A stretch of DNA of 56,548 nt from Tissierella sp. (GCA_012735585.1 JAAYGX010000042.1:1-56548), one strand, 5' to 3'. Shown: positions 34,471 to 43,747, counted from the first letter of the stretch. Numbers and translations are program-made. The notes: generated by a model not told the origin, from the sequence alone.

Positions 34471-34629
34471 ATGACCTAACCCGATTTGAAGTGCTTTTCT
34501 TCACCGGAGGCACTCCCCAATTGAGTCCTGCGGAGCAAATAGAGGTTGCAAATCGATGGTAGGTCAGATGCAGCAGCACCGAATCTATGTGAGCATAGCG
34601 AACACATAGATTCGTGTAGCGTGCCTGCG
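34471..34629 (+). repeat. Structured intergenic repeat, copy A
   Basis: Shares with copy B (50248-50351) the blocks ATGACCTAAC, GTAGGTCAGATGYAGCAGCACC-like (split here to stay short: GTAGGTCAGATG + YAGCAGCACC) and TAGCGTGCCTRC. Between the blocks are two hairpins: CGATTTG / CAAATCG enclosing ~65 nt, and GAATCTATGTG / CACATAGATTC. Different arms in copy B still pair. It sits downstream of the T-box terminator and directly ahead of the trpS ribosome binding site. Confidence 0.75.
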
Positions 34630-34646
34630 ATTTTAGGAGGGATATA

Positions 34647-35648
34647 ATGGATAAAAAAATTGTTTTTAGTGGAATTCAGCCTTCAGGCGAACCAACAATT
34701 GGTAATTATATAGGGGCTATTAGAAACTGGGTCGAAATTCAGAACAATGAGGACTATGATAGCATTTACTGTATAGTTGATATGCATGCAATAACAGTAC
34801 CCCAAGTGCCTAAAGATTTAAGAAAGCATACACTTGAAGTTCTTTCATTGCTACTGGCTACAGGATTAGATCCAGAAAAGACTACTCTATTTATACAATC
34901 CCATGTTTCTGCCCATGCTGAACTAAATTGGGTACTTAATTCTTTGACATATATGGGACAGTTAAATAGGATGACGCAATACAAGGATAAGTCAAAACGA
35001 TTTGAAGATAGTAGTATCAACTCAGGACTATTCACCTATCCTGTCTTAATGGCAGCTGATATTCTTCTATATCAAACTGACTATGTACCTGTTGGAGAGG
35101 ACCAAAGACAACACTTGGAATTAAGCAGGGATATTGCTGAAAGATTTAACAATAGGTATAGTGAAACATTTAAAGTTCCAGAAGCTTTGATAAAAAAAGA
35201 GGGAGCTAGGATAATGAGTCTCCAAGATCCTGAATCCAAGATGAGTAAATCTGATTCCAATGAAGATTCATATATTTTGTTATTAGATAATGGAGATGCA
35301 ATAAGAAGAAAAATTAAACGTGCAGTGACTGATTCTGAAGGGGTAGTAGCCTACAATGATCAACAAAAGGGACTTAAAAACCTTATAGATATTTATTCTG
35401 CATTTACTAACGAAGGTTTAGATACCATTGTGGCTCGATATAATGGTAAAGGATACGGAGTATTTAAAGAAGACCTGTCGGAAGTCGTAGCTGAAGGACT
35501 AAGACCTATTCAAGAAAGATATAAGGATTTAATAAATAATAAGGATTATCTTGAAAAAGTATATAAAGAAGGTGCAGAAAAAGCTGAGTATAGAGCTATG
35601 AAGACTTTAAGAAAAGTTTATAAAAAAATAGGATTTATTCCAAGGTAA
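34647..35648 (+). CDS. trpS: Tryptophanyl-tRNA synthetase
   Basis: 333 residues, class I synthetase that charges tRNA-Trp in the cytoplasm. Signature PTIGNYIGA (the HIGH box, degenerate as usual in TrpRS) at ~15-23 and KMSKS at ~196-200 in DPESKMSKSDSN; the tryptophan pocket block PVLMAADILLYQTDYVPVGEDQ is present. TTAGGAGGG lies 7 nt before ATG. Controlled by the T-box leader. Followed by a short repeat element, then a convergent substrate-binding-protein gene. Confidence 0.97.
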   Translation: MDKKIVFSGIQPSGEPTIGNYIGAIRNWVEIQNNEDYDSIYCIVDMHAITVPQVPKDLRKHTLEVLSLLLATGLDPEKTTLFIQSHVSAHAELNWVLNSLTYMGQLNRMTQYKDKSKRFEDSSINSGLFTYPVLMAADILLYQTDYVPVGEDQRQHLELSRDIAERFNNRYSETFKVPEALIKKEGARIMSLQDPESKMSKSDSNEDSYILLLDNGDAIRRKIKRAVTDSEGVVAYNDQQKGLKNLIDIYSAFTNEGLDTIVARYNGKGYGVFKEDLSEVVAEGLRPIQERYKDLINNKDYLEKVYKEGAEKAEYRAMKTLRKVYKKIGFIPR

Positions 35649-35662
35649 TCAAAAAAATATAT

Positions 35663-35735
35663 GTCATTCTGAGTTTTAGTGAAGGATCCTGATGTAACAA
35701 TACACCTAAGATCCTTCGCTTGGGCTCAGGATGAC
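35663..35735. repeat. GTCATTCTGAG...CTCAGGATGAC inverted repeat element, copy 1
   Basis: The outer arms GTCATTCTGAG / CTCAGGATGAC and inner arms GAAGGATCCT / AAGATCCTTC form a nested hairpin of 73 nt. A second copy lies at 49061. Similar palindromes are scattered in intergenic regions of many unrelated bacteria and are thought to be REP- or MITE-like. Placed between convergent trpS and the minus-strand gene at 35769, it can also act as a terminator. Confidence 0.75.
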
Positions 35736-35768
35736 AATTTGTAATTAAATCCCTAATTAGGGATTTTT

Positions 35769-36776
35769 TTATTTAGCTTGCTCCATAGCCTTTTTCGCAA
35801 ATTCAGTAGTAACTATTTTTTCATAATCTGCTCTTTGGTCTAGCTCTCCAGCTAACTCCATAATATGCATCAAATGATCCATTCCTTCTTCAGTAATTAT
35901 TAAATCAGGCTTCCAGCTGTCTTGTTGCCTATATCTATCGATTAATGTAACCAATACATCATCTTCTGTATCTGGGAAATGCGGTTTTACAGCTTCTGCG
36001 ATTTCCTCCAAACTATGATTTTGTACCCATACCATGGCTTTATATAAAGCGTTGGTGAATTTTTGAATTGTTTCAGGATTTTTTTCCATATATTCTTTAG
36101 TAGTTGAATAGCATGTATAAGGAATATAACCTCCTTCTCCACCGATAGATGCAACAATGTATCCTTGACCTTCTTTTTCAAGTGTTGTAGCTACTGGTTC
36201 AAATAATGATACATAGTCACCTTCACCGCTGATAAAAGCACCAGCTAAAGCGTCAAATTGGACATCTGTACGAACTACTACATCTTCATCTAGAACTAGA
36301 CCCTTCGATTTGATAACATATTCTAATGTCATTTCAGGCATGCCGCCTTTTCTTCCGCCCAGTACTGTTTTTCCTCTAAGTTTATCAAAGTTAAAATCAT
36401 CGTCTTTTTCTCTACCTACTAAGAAAGTTCCGTCTCTTTGTGTTAATTGAGCAAAGTTTATTGCATAATTCTCCCGACCTTCGTTGTAAACATACACAGA
36501 CGCCTCTGCTCCCATAAATCCGATCTCTGCTTCTCCACTTAGCATTGCTGTCATGACTTTGTCAGCACCGCCCCCAGTGCTAAGTTCTACATCCAAGCCT
36601 TCCTCTTCAAAAAAACCTTGTGTTAAAGCTACGTATTGTGGGGTATAAAATAAAGAGTGAGTTACTTCTATTAATCTTATCTTTTGATTTGGACTTTTTT
36701 CACAGGCTGTAAAAACCAGGGTAACTACTAGAACCATGGCCAATAAGAGGGGTATCAGCTTATATTTTTTTGACAT
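35769..36776 (-). CDS. Orphan ABC substrate-binding lipoprotein (NMT1/SsuA/NrtA type)
   Basis: 335 residues. Lipoprotein signal ending in FTAC (Cys ~25). The mature part is the NMT1/SsuA/TauA class of periplasmic-binding fold: TPQYVALTQGFFEEEGLDVEL, STGGGADKVMTAMLSGEAEIGFMG, LRGKTVLGGRKGGMPEMTLE and YTCYSTTKEY. This class carries sulfonates, nitrate, thiamine pyrimidine precursors or similar small molecules. Normally it is encoded with a permease and ATPase; none is adjacent here, so either partners lie elsewhere or it serves as a sensor. ATG is preceded by AAGGAGTG. Ligand cannot be assigned. Confidence 0.88.
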   Translation of the reverse strand: MSKKYKLIPLLLAMVLVVTLVFTACEKSPNQKIRLIEVTHSLFYTPQYVALTQGFFEEEGLDVELSTGGGADKVMTAMLSGEAEIGFMGAEASVYVYNEGRENYAINFAQLTQRDGTFLVGREKDDDFNFDKLRGKTVLGGRKGGMPEMTLEYVIKSKGLVLDEDVVVRTDVQFDALAGAFISGEGDYVSLFEPVATTLEKEGQGYIVASIGGEGGYIPYTCYSTTKEYMEKNPETIQKFTNALYKAMVWVQNHSLEEIAEAVKPHFPDTEDDVLVTLIDRYRQQDSWKPDLIITEEGMDHLMHIMELAGELDQRADYEKIVTTEFAKKAMEQAK

Positions 36777-36879
36777 CCTATCACTCCTTGTATAATATAG
36801 TATTATGATAGATTCTTATAGGATATTGTATTCTTTCATTATACAAAGGTGACTATAATTTCAAAATGGAGGGTTGCGT

Positions 36880-37428
36880 ATGAACATACCTAATATGCTA
36901 ACAATTTTAAGAATAATTTTGGTTCCAATCTATATGTTTGTATTTTTTTCTGATTTGGATAATCGGTTATTATTGGCGGGACTAGTATTTATTTTGGCAG
37001 GAATATCAGATGTTTTAGATGGACATATCGCTAGAAAGTATAACTTACAGACAAAACTAGGTACTGTTCTAGATCCATTTGCAGACAAATTGATGACATT
37101 TGCTATATTAATAAGTTTTACTTTATCAAAACTTATTCCAGAATGGATTCTAATCGCATTGGGTATAAAAGAGATCATTTTAATACTGGGTGGAAGCCTT
37201 TTATATTTTTCCAGTTCAAATGAAGTAGTGCCTTCAAATAAATATGGCAAGTCTGCTACGGCATTATTTTATGCTGCAACATTATCTATAGTCTTTAAAC
37301 TACCAGAGACCCTTTCTCAAGTATTATTTCTAGTAACTGTAGTTTTTAATATATTAGCTTTAATAAATTATGTGAATATATATATCGAATTAGTCAAAAA
37401 TAGAGAAGTGTCAGTTGACAAAGAATAG
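36880..37428 (+). CDS. pgsA: CDP-diacylglycerol-glycerol-3-phosphate 3-phosphatidyltransferase
   Basis: 182 residues, five to six membrane helices. The CDP-alcohol phosphotransferase motif DG-x2-AR-x8-G-x3-D-x3-D is complete: DGHIARKYNLQTKLGTVLDP, continuing FAD, at ~47-68. The enzyme makes phosphatidylglycerophosphate from CDP-diacylglycerol and glycerol 3-phosphate, first committed step to phosphatidylglycerol. GGAGGG 6 nt upstream supports ATG 36880 over TTG 36874. A PssA-type alternative is less likely given NMLTILRIILVPIYM at the start. Confidence 0.9.
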   Translation: MNIPNMLTILRIILVPIYMFVFFSDLDNRLLLAGLVFILAGISDVLDGHIARKYNLQTKLGTVLDPFADKLMTFAILISFTLSKLIPEWILIALGIKEIILILGGSLLYFSSSNEVVPSNKYGKSATALFYAATLSIVFKLPETLSQVLFLVTVVFNILALINYVNIYIELVKNREVSVDKE

Positions 37429-37461
37429 TTTAATTTATATAATTAATACAAATTATCTTGC

Positions 37462-37692
37462 GTTGAAAAAGAAGAGTAAACAAGCATCTTTAGTAGAGAG
37501 AAAATCCTAGGGTGAAAGATTTTTAAAGTAGTGCTTGTTGAAGGTAGCTTTTGAGCATCTAGGCTGAAATAATAGTAGGTTTAGACGGTGATTCCGTTAT
37601 AATTATTAAGAGCCATGATCAAATCATGGAATTAAGGTGGTACCGCGAGCTGAACCCTTCGTCCTTTTATTTAAGGATGAAGGGTTTATTTT
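37462..37692 (+). ncRNA. T-box leader of valS, Val specifier
   Basis: T-box core AAGGTGGTACCGCGAGC at 37634-37650, followed by a terminator AACCCTTCGTCC / GGATGAAGGGTT and TTATTTTATT. The GTA at 37544-37546 in GAAGGTAGC is in specifier position (tRNA-Val UAC). The AG-rich GAAGAGTAAAC at the 5' end matches the stem I base of T-boxes. Confidence 0.92.
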
Positions 37693-37711
37693 ATTAGAGG
37701 AGGAATAAACT

Positions 37712-40363
37712 ATGTTAGAAAATTTACCAAAAACCTATAACCCTAAAGATTTTGAAGACAGATTATACGATTACTGGAATAAAAATGAGTACTTTGCAGC
37801 CAAAGTGAATCATGATAAAAAGCCATATACAATAATGATGCCCCCGCCAAATGTTACTGGAAATCTTCATATGGGTCATGCGCTTAACAACACTATCCAA
37901 GATATCCTTACTAGATGGAAGAGAATGTCAGGGTATGAAGCGTTATGGCAGCCAGGCACAGATCATGCAAGTATATCAACTGAAGCTAGAGTTGTAGACA
38001 AGATAACAAAAGAAGGCAAGACTAAAGAAGAATTAGGAAGAGATGGATTTCTTAAAGAAGCATGGGAATGGACAGAGCTTTATGGAGGAAATATCAAAAA
38101 TCAACTAAAAAAACTTGGTGTATCCTGTGATTGGTCTAGGGATAGGTTTACTTTAGATGACAATATGAGTAAAGCTGTTGAAGAGGTATTCATAAGATTA
38201 TATGATAAAGGACTTATTTACAGGGGAGATAGAATTATAAACTGGTGCCCGGATTGTGCTACTGCTATATCCGATGCAGAAGTTGAGCATGAAGACAGCC
38301 ATGGACATATCTGGCACGTAGATTATCCGATTAAAGACAGCCAAGAGAAAATAACCATAGCAACTACAAGACCTGAGACAATACTTGGTGATTTAGCAAT
38401 AGCAGTAAATCCAAAGGATGAAAGATATAAAAATTTAGTAGGAAAAATTGCTATATTACCACTGGTAAATAGAGAAATTCCAATTATTACAGATGATTAT
38501 GTAGATTTAGAATTTGGTACAGGTGCTGTAAAAATCACACCATCCCATGATGCCAATGACTTTGAAGTAGGGGAAAGACATGGCCTTGGTCAATTTATAG
38601 TAATTGATGAGAAAGGATATATCAATTCCAATGGTGGTAAGTATGAAGGGCTTGAAAGATTTGAAGCTAGAAAGAAAATTGTAGAGGACTTAGAAGCAAA
38701 TGGCTTCTTAAATGAAATCAAAGAACATGATAATTCAGTTGGTCACTGTGAAAGATGTAGTACCATCATTGAACCACTGATATCAAAACAATGGTTTGTA
38801 AAAATGGAGCCATTGGCTAAGCCGGCATTAGAGGCTTATTACAAGGGGGAACTAAACTTTGTTCCGGAAAGATTCGGAAAAGTTTATGTAAATTGGTTGG
38901 AGAATATAAGAGACTGGTGTATTTCAAGACAGTTATGGTGGGGCCATAGGCTTCCAGTATACTACTGTGATGATTGTAATGAGGTAATTGTATCTAGAAC
39001 TACTCCAGACAAATGTGGCAAATGTGGAAGTGACAATTTAAGACAAGAGACAGATACTCTTGACACTTGGTTCTCATCAGCACTATGGCCTTTCTCAACC
39101 CTTGGTTGGCCTGAAAACACTGAGGACTTAAAATATTTCTTCCCAACAGATGTACTAATAACAGGATATGATATTATTTTCTTCTGGGTTGTCAGAATGG
39201 TATTTTCAAGTATAGAACAAATGGGTGAATTGCCATTTAAGGATGTATATTTAACTGGTCTTGTAAGAGATAGTCAAGGTAGAAAGATGAGTAAATCCTT
39301 AGATAATGGGATAGATCCTTTAGAGATAATAGACATTTACGGTGCAGATGCATTAAGGTTTACGTTGATAACAGGTAATTCACCTGGAAATGATATGAGA
39401 TTCTACAATGAAAAAGTAGAGGCAAATAGAAACTTTGCTAATAAATTATGGAATGCAACTAGATTTGTTCTAATGAATTTAGATGAAGAAGTAGTGGCAA
39501 ATGATTTTGAAATTAAAGATTTAGAACAAGAAGATAAATGGATTATCTCAAGATTAAATGATGTGACAAAAGAAGTTACTGATAATCTAGATAAATATGA
39601 AATAGGATTGGCTGCTCAAAGAATATATGACTTTGTTTGGGATGATTACTGTGATTGGTATATTGAAATGGTTAAGTCCAGATTATATGGCGATGATACC
39701 AATAGTAAGGAATTAGCACAAAGAGTGCTACTATATGTTCTAAAGGATATCAATAGACTACTTCATCCATTTATGCCTTTTATTACGGAAGAGATATGGC
39801 AACATCTGCCAAATAATGATGGACCTCTAATTCTTAGTCAGTGGCCATTATATAATGATCGTCATAAATTTAGTCAAGCAGAAAAAATCATAGAATATGT
39901 TAAAACTTCTATCAAAGCCATAAGAAATGCAAGGGCTGAAATGAATATCGCACCTTCTAAAAAATCAAATATTATCTTTGTTGTAGAAAGTGAAGAGATA
40001 AAGGATCTTATTGTAAATGGTAAGAGATATTTTTTAAACCTTGCCAGTGCAGAGGATGTAAGTATTAGTGATAGCAAAGAAGGATTTGGCGAGGATTATA
40101 TTTCAGTGGTATTAGAAAAGAGTGAGGCTTTTTTACCTTTGAAAGATCTAATTGACTATGATAAAGAAATAGAAAGATTAGAGAAGGAAAAAGAAAAGCT
40201 TGAAGGTGAGTTAAAAAGAGTAAAAGGCAAACTATCCAATGAAGGATTTGTTTCTAAGGCACCAGAGGCAGTTATTAATGGAGAAAAAGAAAAGATGGCT
40301 AAGTATGAGGATATGATGGATAAAGTCATAGAAAGATTAGCTAGTTTAAAAAAGGATAAATAA
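37712..40363 (+). CDS. valS: Valyl-tRNA synthetase
   Basis: 883 residues, class I synthetase of full length. HIGH box is HMGH in PPPNVTGNLHMGHAL (~48-62), editing domain CP1 with TTRPETILGDLAIAVNP (~220-236), KMSKS in GRKMSKSLDNGIDP (~525), anticodon-binding domain ~600-760, and a C-terminal coiled coil (YDKEIERLEKEKEKLEGELK) typical of ValRS. Two CxxC pairs (CDDCNE, CGKCGS) in the insertion at ~420-445 look zinc-binding. AGAGGAGG precedes ATG. folC follows 13 nt later, so they are co-transcribed under the Val T-box. Confidence 0.98.
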   Translation: MLENLPKTYNPKDFEDRLYDYWNKNEYFAAKVNHDKKPYTIMMPPPNVTGNLHMGHALNNTIQDILTRWKRMSGYEALWQPGTDHASISTEARVVDKITKEGKTKEELGRDGFLKEAWEWTELYGGNIKNQLKKLGVSCDWSRDRFTLDDNMSKAVEEVFIRLYDKGLIYRGDRIINWCPDCATAISDAEVEHEDSHGHIWHVDYPIKDSQEKITIATTRPETILGDLAIAVNPKDERYKNLVGKIAILPLVNREIPIITDDYVDLEFGTGAVKITPSHDANDFEVGERHGLGQFIVIDEKGYINSNGGKYEGLERFEARKKIVEDLEANGFLNEIKEHDNSVGHCERCSTIIEPLISKQWFVKMEPLAKPALEAYYKGELNFVPERFGKVYVNWLENIRDWCISRQLWWGHRLPVYYCDDCNEVIVSRTTPDKCGKCGSDNLRQETDTLDTWFSSALWPFSTLGWPENTEDLKYFFPTDVLITGYDIIFFWVVRMVFSSIEQMGELPFKDVYLTGLVRDSQGRKMSKSLDNGIDPLEIIDIYGADALRFTLITGNSPGNDMRFYNEKVEANRNFANKLWNATRFVLMNLDEEVVANDFEIKDLEQEDKWIISRLNDVTKEVTDNLDKYEIGLAAQRIYDFVWDDYCDWYIEMVKSRLYGDDTNSKELAQRVLLYVLKDINRLLHPFMPFITEEIWQHLPNNDGPLILSQWPLYNDRHKFSQAEKIIEYVKTSIKAIRNARAEMNIAPSKKSNIIFVVESEEIKDLIVNGKRYFLNLASAEDVSISDSKEGFGEDYISVVLEKSEAFLPLKDLIDYDKEIERLEKEKEKLEGELKRVKGKLSNEGFVSKAPEAVINGEKEKMAKYEDMMDKVIERLASLKKDK

Positions 40364-40376
40364 GGTGGAGTGCATT

Positions 40377-41669
40377 ATGAATTATACAGATGCTTTGGCT
40401 TATATTAACGATAAAGATAAATTTGGCTCTAGATTAGGTTTGACGTCTATAAGCAAATTAATGGAACTTTTAGGGAATCCGCAGGATTCTTTAAAAGTAA
40501 TCCATGTAGCAGGTACAAATGGGAAAGGTTCTACATCATCTTATTTGAGCTCTTGTATTAAAAGTGCTGGATATAACGTTGGCTTATTTACCTCACCATA
40601 TTTAGAAAGATTTAATGAAAGAGTCCAAATCAATGGGATCGATATACCTGATGAGACACTAGGTAGAATTACTTCCCATGTAAAAGAAGCTGCTGATAAA
40701 ATGGTAGAGTTAGGGCTAGAGCATCCAACTACATTTGAAATAATTACTGCTATAGGTTTTATTTACTTTAAAGAAGAATCCGTAGATTATGTAGTTCTAG
40801 AAGTTGGTTTAGGTGGTAGATTTGACTCTACTAATGTAATTAAAAGTTCTCTTGCATCTGTAATTACCAGCATTGATTATGATCATATAAATGAACTAGG
40901 GGATACATTAGCTAAGATCGCATATCAAAAAGCTGGAATCATCAAAGAAAATGGAATTGTGGTCTCCTATGAGCAGGAGGCTGAAGCTGGAGATGTAATT
41001 AAGGATGTAGCAGCATCATTAGATTCAGAAATTTATATCAGTAAAAACCATAATATTGGAATAATCCAAGAATCCGATACAGGTAATATATTTAATTATA
41101 GATATAATAATCATTACTTGGAGTCTATAAAGATATCTATGATTGGGGAATACCAGGTATATAATGCCTCTTTAGCTATAACTACATTATTAGTACTAAG
41201 AGATAAAGGGCTAATCGATATAACTAATGATCAGATATACACAGGCATCTTAAATACAAAATGGAATGGTCGTTTAGAAGTATTAAAAAGAGAGCCAATA
41301 TTTTTAATTGATGGGGCCCACAATGTCCAAGGTATAGAGCATTTGGCTAAAGCACTTGAATTGTTTTCATATGATAAATTGATATTAGGTATAGGAATAC
41401 TAAAGGATAAAGATGTGGATCATATGATTGGAAAACTAATTCCACTGGCCGATATCGTAGTAGCTACAGAAGTCAATATGCCTAGAAAACTAGATGCTGA
41501 TCAGCTAGCTTCTAAGGTGAGTAAATATAATGACGAAATCTATGTTGAAAAGGACATAAAAAATGCAATAGATAAGGCTTATAGTCTTGCCAATAAAAAT
41601 GATTTAATTTTATTTGGTGGTTCTTTATATTTAATTGGAGAAGTAAGAACATTGGTAAACCTTCTATAG
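40377..41669 (+). CDS. folC: Folylpolyglutamate synthase / dihydrofolate synthase
   Basis: 430 residues, cytoplasmic Mur-ligase-family enzyme that adds glutamate to (dihydro)folates. P-loop GTNGKGS (~47-53), the Ω-loop TSPYLERFNERVQING (~72-87), and central-domain EVGLGGRFDSTN (~143-154), plus the C-terminal IDGAHNVQG (~305). AAGGTGGAG 8 nt upstream fits ATG 40377 better than GTG 40365. Located behind valS as in many clostridia. Ends in the terminator that overlaps its stop codon. Confidence 0.95.
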   Translation: MNYTDALAYINDKDKFGSRLGLTSISKLMELLGNPQDSLKVIHVAGTNGKGSTSSYLSSCIKSAGYNVGLFTSPYLERFNERVQINGIDIPDETLGRITSHVKEAADKMVELGLEHPTTFEIITAIGFIYFKEESVDYVVLEVGLGGRFDSTNVIKSSLASVITSIDYDHINELGDTLAKIAYQKAGIIKENGIVVSYEQEAEAGDVIKDVAASLDSEIYISKNHNIGIIQESDTGNIFNYRYNNHYLESIKISMIGEYQVYNASLAITTLLVLRDKGLIDITNDQIYTGILNTKWNGRLEVLKREPIFLIDGAHNVQGIEHLAKALELFSYDKLILGIGILKDKDVDHMIGKLIPLADIVVATEVNMPRKLDADQLASKVSKYNDEIYVEKDIKNAIDKAYSLANKNDLILFGGSLYLIGEVRTLVNLL

Positions 41670-41691
41670 TGAAAACTATAGGAGGTTTTTT
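41658..41691 (+). terminator. Terminator overlapping the folC end
   Basis: Stem AACCTTCTATAGT / ACTATAGGAGGTT with loop GAAA, then TTTTTTG. The 5' arm is inside the last folC codons. Confidence 0.85.
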
Positions 41692-41779
41692 GTACCAACT
41701 CCAAAGCACTGTTTTGTCATATTTATTCACCACAATCTACCCCAATGCATAAGTTGTTATATATACTGGGGGTGGTAAA

Positions 41780-42676
41780 TTGCTATTAAACAAGATTGTG
41801 GTTACAAATTATGGTGAGAATTCTCTAAGCATATTAGACAAAAAAGACCTATCACATGTAAAGACCCTAGATTTAAAAACAATAATACCTAGTAAGACTG
41901 GTTCTACAAGGGTGCTAGCTGAGGATAATTATTATTTACTCATACTGAATTCAGATGAAGATAGTCTTTATAGGGTAGATGTTTCAAATGGGAGATTATT
42001 GAATCAGTTAAGTCTTGGACGTTGTCCCGTTCGGATAAAAACCTTAGGAGATAGGATTTATGTATTAAATATTGATTCAAATTCTTTATCTATTATTGAT
42101 AAGGTGGATTTCACAGTAGTAGAAAATATTTATGTAGGGGAGAAACCCACAGACTTAGCAGTTGATGAAGTAACAGGAAAAGTTTTTATAACCAATTTAA
42201 ATTCTTATAGTATCAGCATTATAGATCATGATAATGGAAATATGGAGGAGATTAAATTATCATTTATGCCCTTTAGGATAAAAGTAGAGATGGGAACAAT
42301 ATATGTTTTAGGTTTTTTAAACAATAATTCCCTTGGACATAGTGTATTATCTTCTTTTGACCCAATAGAAAAGAAATCTAAAATGTCTAAAATTATCAGT
42401 GGAATTTATTTTGATTTTATAAAACCTAAAGGAAAAGAGTACTTCTATTTAGTTGATTCAGAAAATAGTTGGCTTTATGGATTTGATGGAGTTTCAGAAA
42501 TAAATAATAGATTAATTTATATAGGTGGTTTAACTAATTACTTAAACTATGAAGAAAAAAATCTATATTTAAATGATATGGTAAACAATCAAATTGTTAT
42601 AGTAGATACAGAAATAAATCAAATTAAAAAAAGAATAACAGTTGGCATAGAGCCACATGATATCCTTTTAACTTAA
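41780..42676 (+). CDS. YncE-like beta-propeller protein
   Basis: 298 residues built of repeats of about 40-45 residues with the YVTN pattern: SLSILDKKDLSHVKTL, SLSIIDKVDFTVVENIYVGE, SISIIDHDNGNMEE and the closing QIVIVDTEINQIKKRITVGIEPHDI. This gives a six- or seven-bladed propeller. No signal peptide is visible, so it should be cytoplasmic, or carried with the spore. TTG 41780 is the start (GGGGGTGG 3-9 nt upstream). Function unknown; families of this kind act as scaffolds. Confidence 0.75.
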   Translation: MLLNKIVVTNYGENSLSILDKKDLSHVKTLDLKTIIPSKTGSTRVLAEDNYYLLILNSDEDSLYRVDVSNGRLLNQLSLGRCPVRIKTLGDRIYVLNIDSNSLSIIDKVDFTVVENIYVGEKPTDLAVDEVTGKVFITNLNSYSISIIDHDNGNMEEIKLSFMPFRIKVEMGTIYVLGFLNNNSLGHSVLSSFDPIEKKSKMSKIISGIYFDFIKPKGKEYFYLVDSENSWLYGFDGVSEINNRLIYIGGLTNYLNYEEKNLYLNDMVNNQIVIVDTEINQIKKRITVGIEPHDILLT

Positions 42677-42680
42677 AAGC

Positions 42681-43208
42681 CTATTCGATTAATAATTTAA
42701 TAGTTTCTGAATAAATGAAGTCTGTTTTTTCTTTCCAGGAATGGCCGATCATTTCAGCTTGTTTTTCTGAAGCTACATTAAGATATAGACTGAATAATGT
42801 GTCGCCATTTTCAACAAGCTTTAAATTGACAACATATTGACCATCATCCCTTTTATAGTGCTCTGATAATACCTGGGTTTCTTTTTTTTGTTTGATTTTT
42901 TGAGACTGAAACTCTGCTTCTAAATCCTTCTTTATTTTTTCGGGTATCTTACTTACAAAATAATCTAATGCAATATTACCTTTTTCCAATAGATTATAGT
43001 GTTGTTCATTGTCATTATCAACAAGCTCTATGAAGTCAGAATCAATTAATTCGCTTAAATACTGTTGAATAGAGAAAAAGTTCATATAGTTTTTCTCCAA
43101 TATGAATTCAGTAAGTTGGTTTTTTGTAAAATTGTAATTAGTTTCTTTTAAAATATATAATAATAAAAGTTTGTTTTGAGCTAATTCTTCACTATTATCA
43201 CTAAACAT
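42681..43208 (-). CDS. DUF4364-family protein
   Basis: 175 residues. N-terminal winged-helix-like part (residues ~5-75: LAQNKLLLLYILKETNYNFTKN, then FSIQQYLSELIDSDFIEL) and an alpha/beta C-terminal part with a helical linker KKDLEAEFQSQKI. This matches DUF4364, small clostridial proteins that look like transcription regulators. ATG 43208 follows AAGGTGAC by 6 nt. Its stop lies 4 nt from the stop of the convergent propeller gene, and the SASP gene lies 84 nt upstream on the same strand side. Confidence 0.75.
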   Translation of the reverse strand: MFSDNSEELAQNKLLLLYILKETNYNFTKNQLTEFILEKNYMNFFSIQQYLSELIDSDFIELVDNDNEQHYNLLEKGNIALDYFVSKIPEKIKKDLEAEFQSQKIKQKKETQVLSEHYKRDDGQYVVNLKLVENGDTLFSLYLNVASEKQAEMIGHSWKEKTDFIYSETIKLLIE

Positions 43209-43299
43209 TCCTGTCACCTTCTTAAATAATCTAAACTATAGTATAAATTATATTATACCACCCTCTTGAAAATTCATCAAATATAAGTGAAAAAAGAAA

Positions 43300-43325
43300 T
43301 AGAGAAGTGAATTTTCACTTCTCTA
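43300..43325 (-). terminator. Terminator of the SASP gene
   Basis: TAGAGAAGTGAA / TTCACTTCTCTA perfect 12-bp stem with a 2-nt loop; read on the minus strand it is followed by TTTCTTTTTTC. Confidence 0.85.
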
Positions 43326-43334
43326 TCAATCTAT

Positions 43335-43550
43335 TTATCCTTTTCCTGCTAATTGTCTTTGTGCACTCTCTACTAATTTCTTAGTCATATAGCCACCTAC
43401 ATAGCCATTTTGTCTAGAAGAAAGATTTCCTTTATCTATAGAATCATAATTTTGGAGTCCTAGTTCATTGGCTATTTCTAATTTCATCTGATTAAGAGCT
43501 GCTCTTGCTTCTGGAACAACTATTTTATTACTGTTGTTATTATTAGCCAT
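43335..43550 (-). CDS. Alpha/beta-type small acid-soluble spore protein
   Basis: 71 residues, the common SASP length. The two conserved blocks are present: EARAALNQMKLEIANELGL with the germination-protease cleavage region, and GNLSSRQNGYVGGYMTKKLVE. These proteins coat spore DNA, fix it in an A-like form and protect it from UV and heat; GPR protease degrades them on germination. AAAGGAGG lies 7 nt upstream of ATG. A SigG promoter is expected but I could not define it. Confidence 0.95.
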   Translation of the reverse strand: MANNNNSNKIVVPEARAALNQMKLEIANELGLQNYDSIDKGNLSSRQNGYVGGYMTKKLVESAQRQLAGKG

Positions 43551-43747
43551 TTTATTTACCTCCTTTAATATTAATTAGCAATTTTATTGCGTACTATTAA
43601 TATAACCCTAATACTTGTTTATATGCTGGAATATCTTTGGTCTTATGTGTGAATTATCCAATTTATTTTATACATTCACATCTCTTATATAGTAATAAAT
43701 TTTTTAAAAAAGAATAATTATGTAGTATAGCGAAAGGAGGAGATGTG

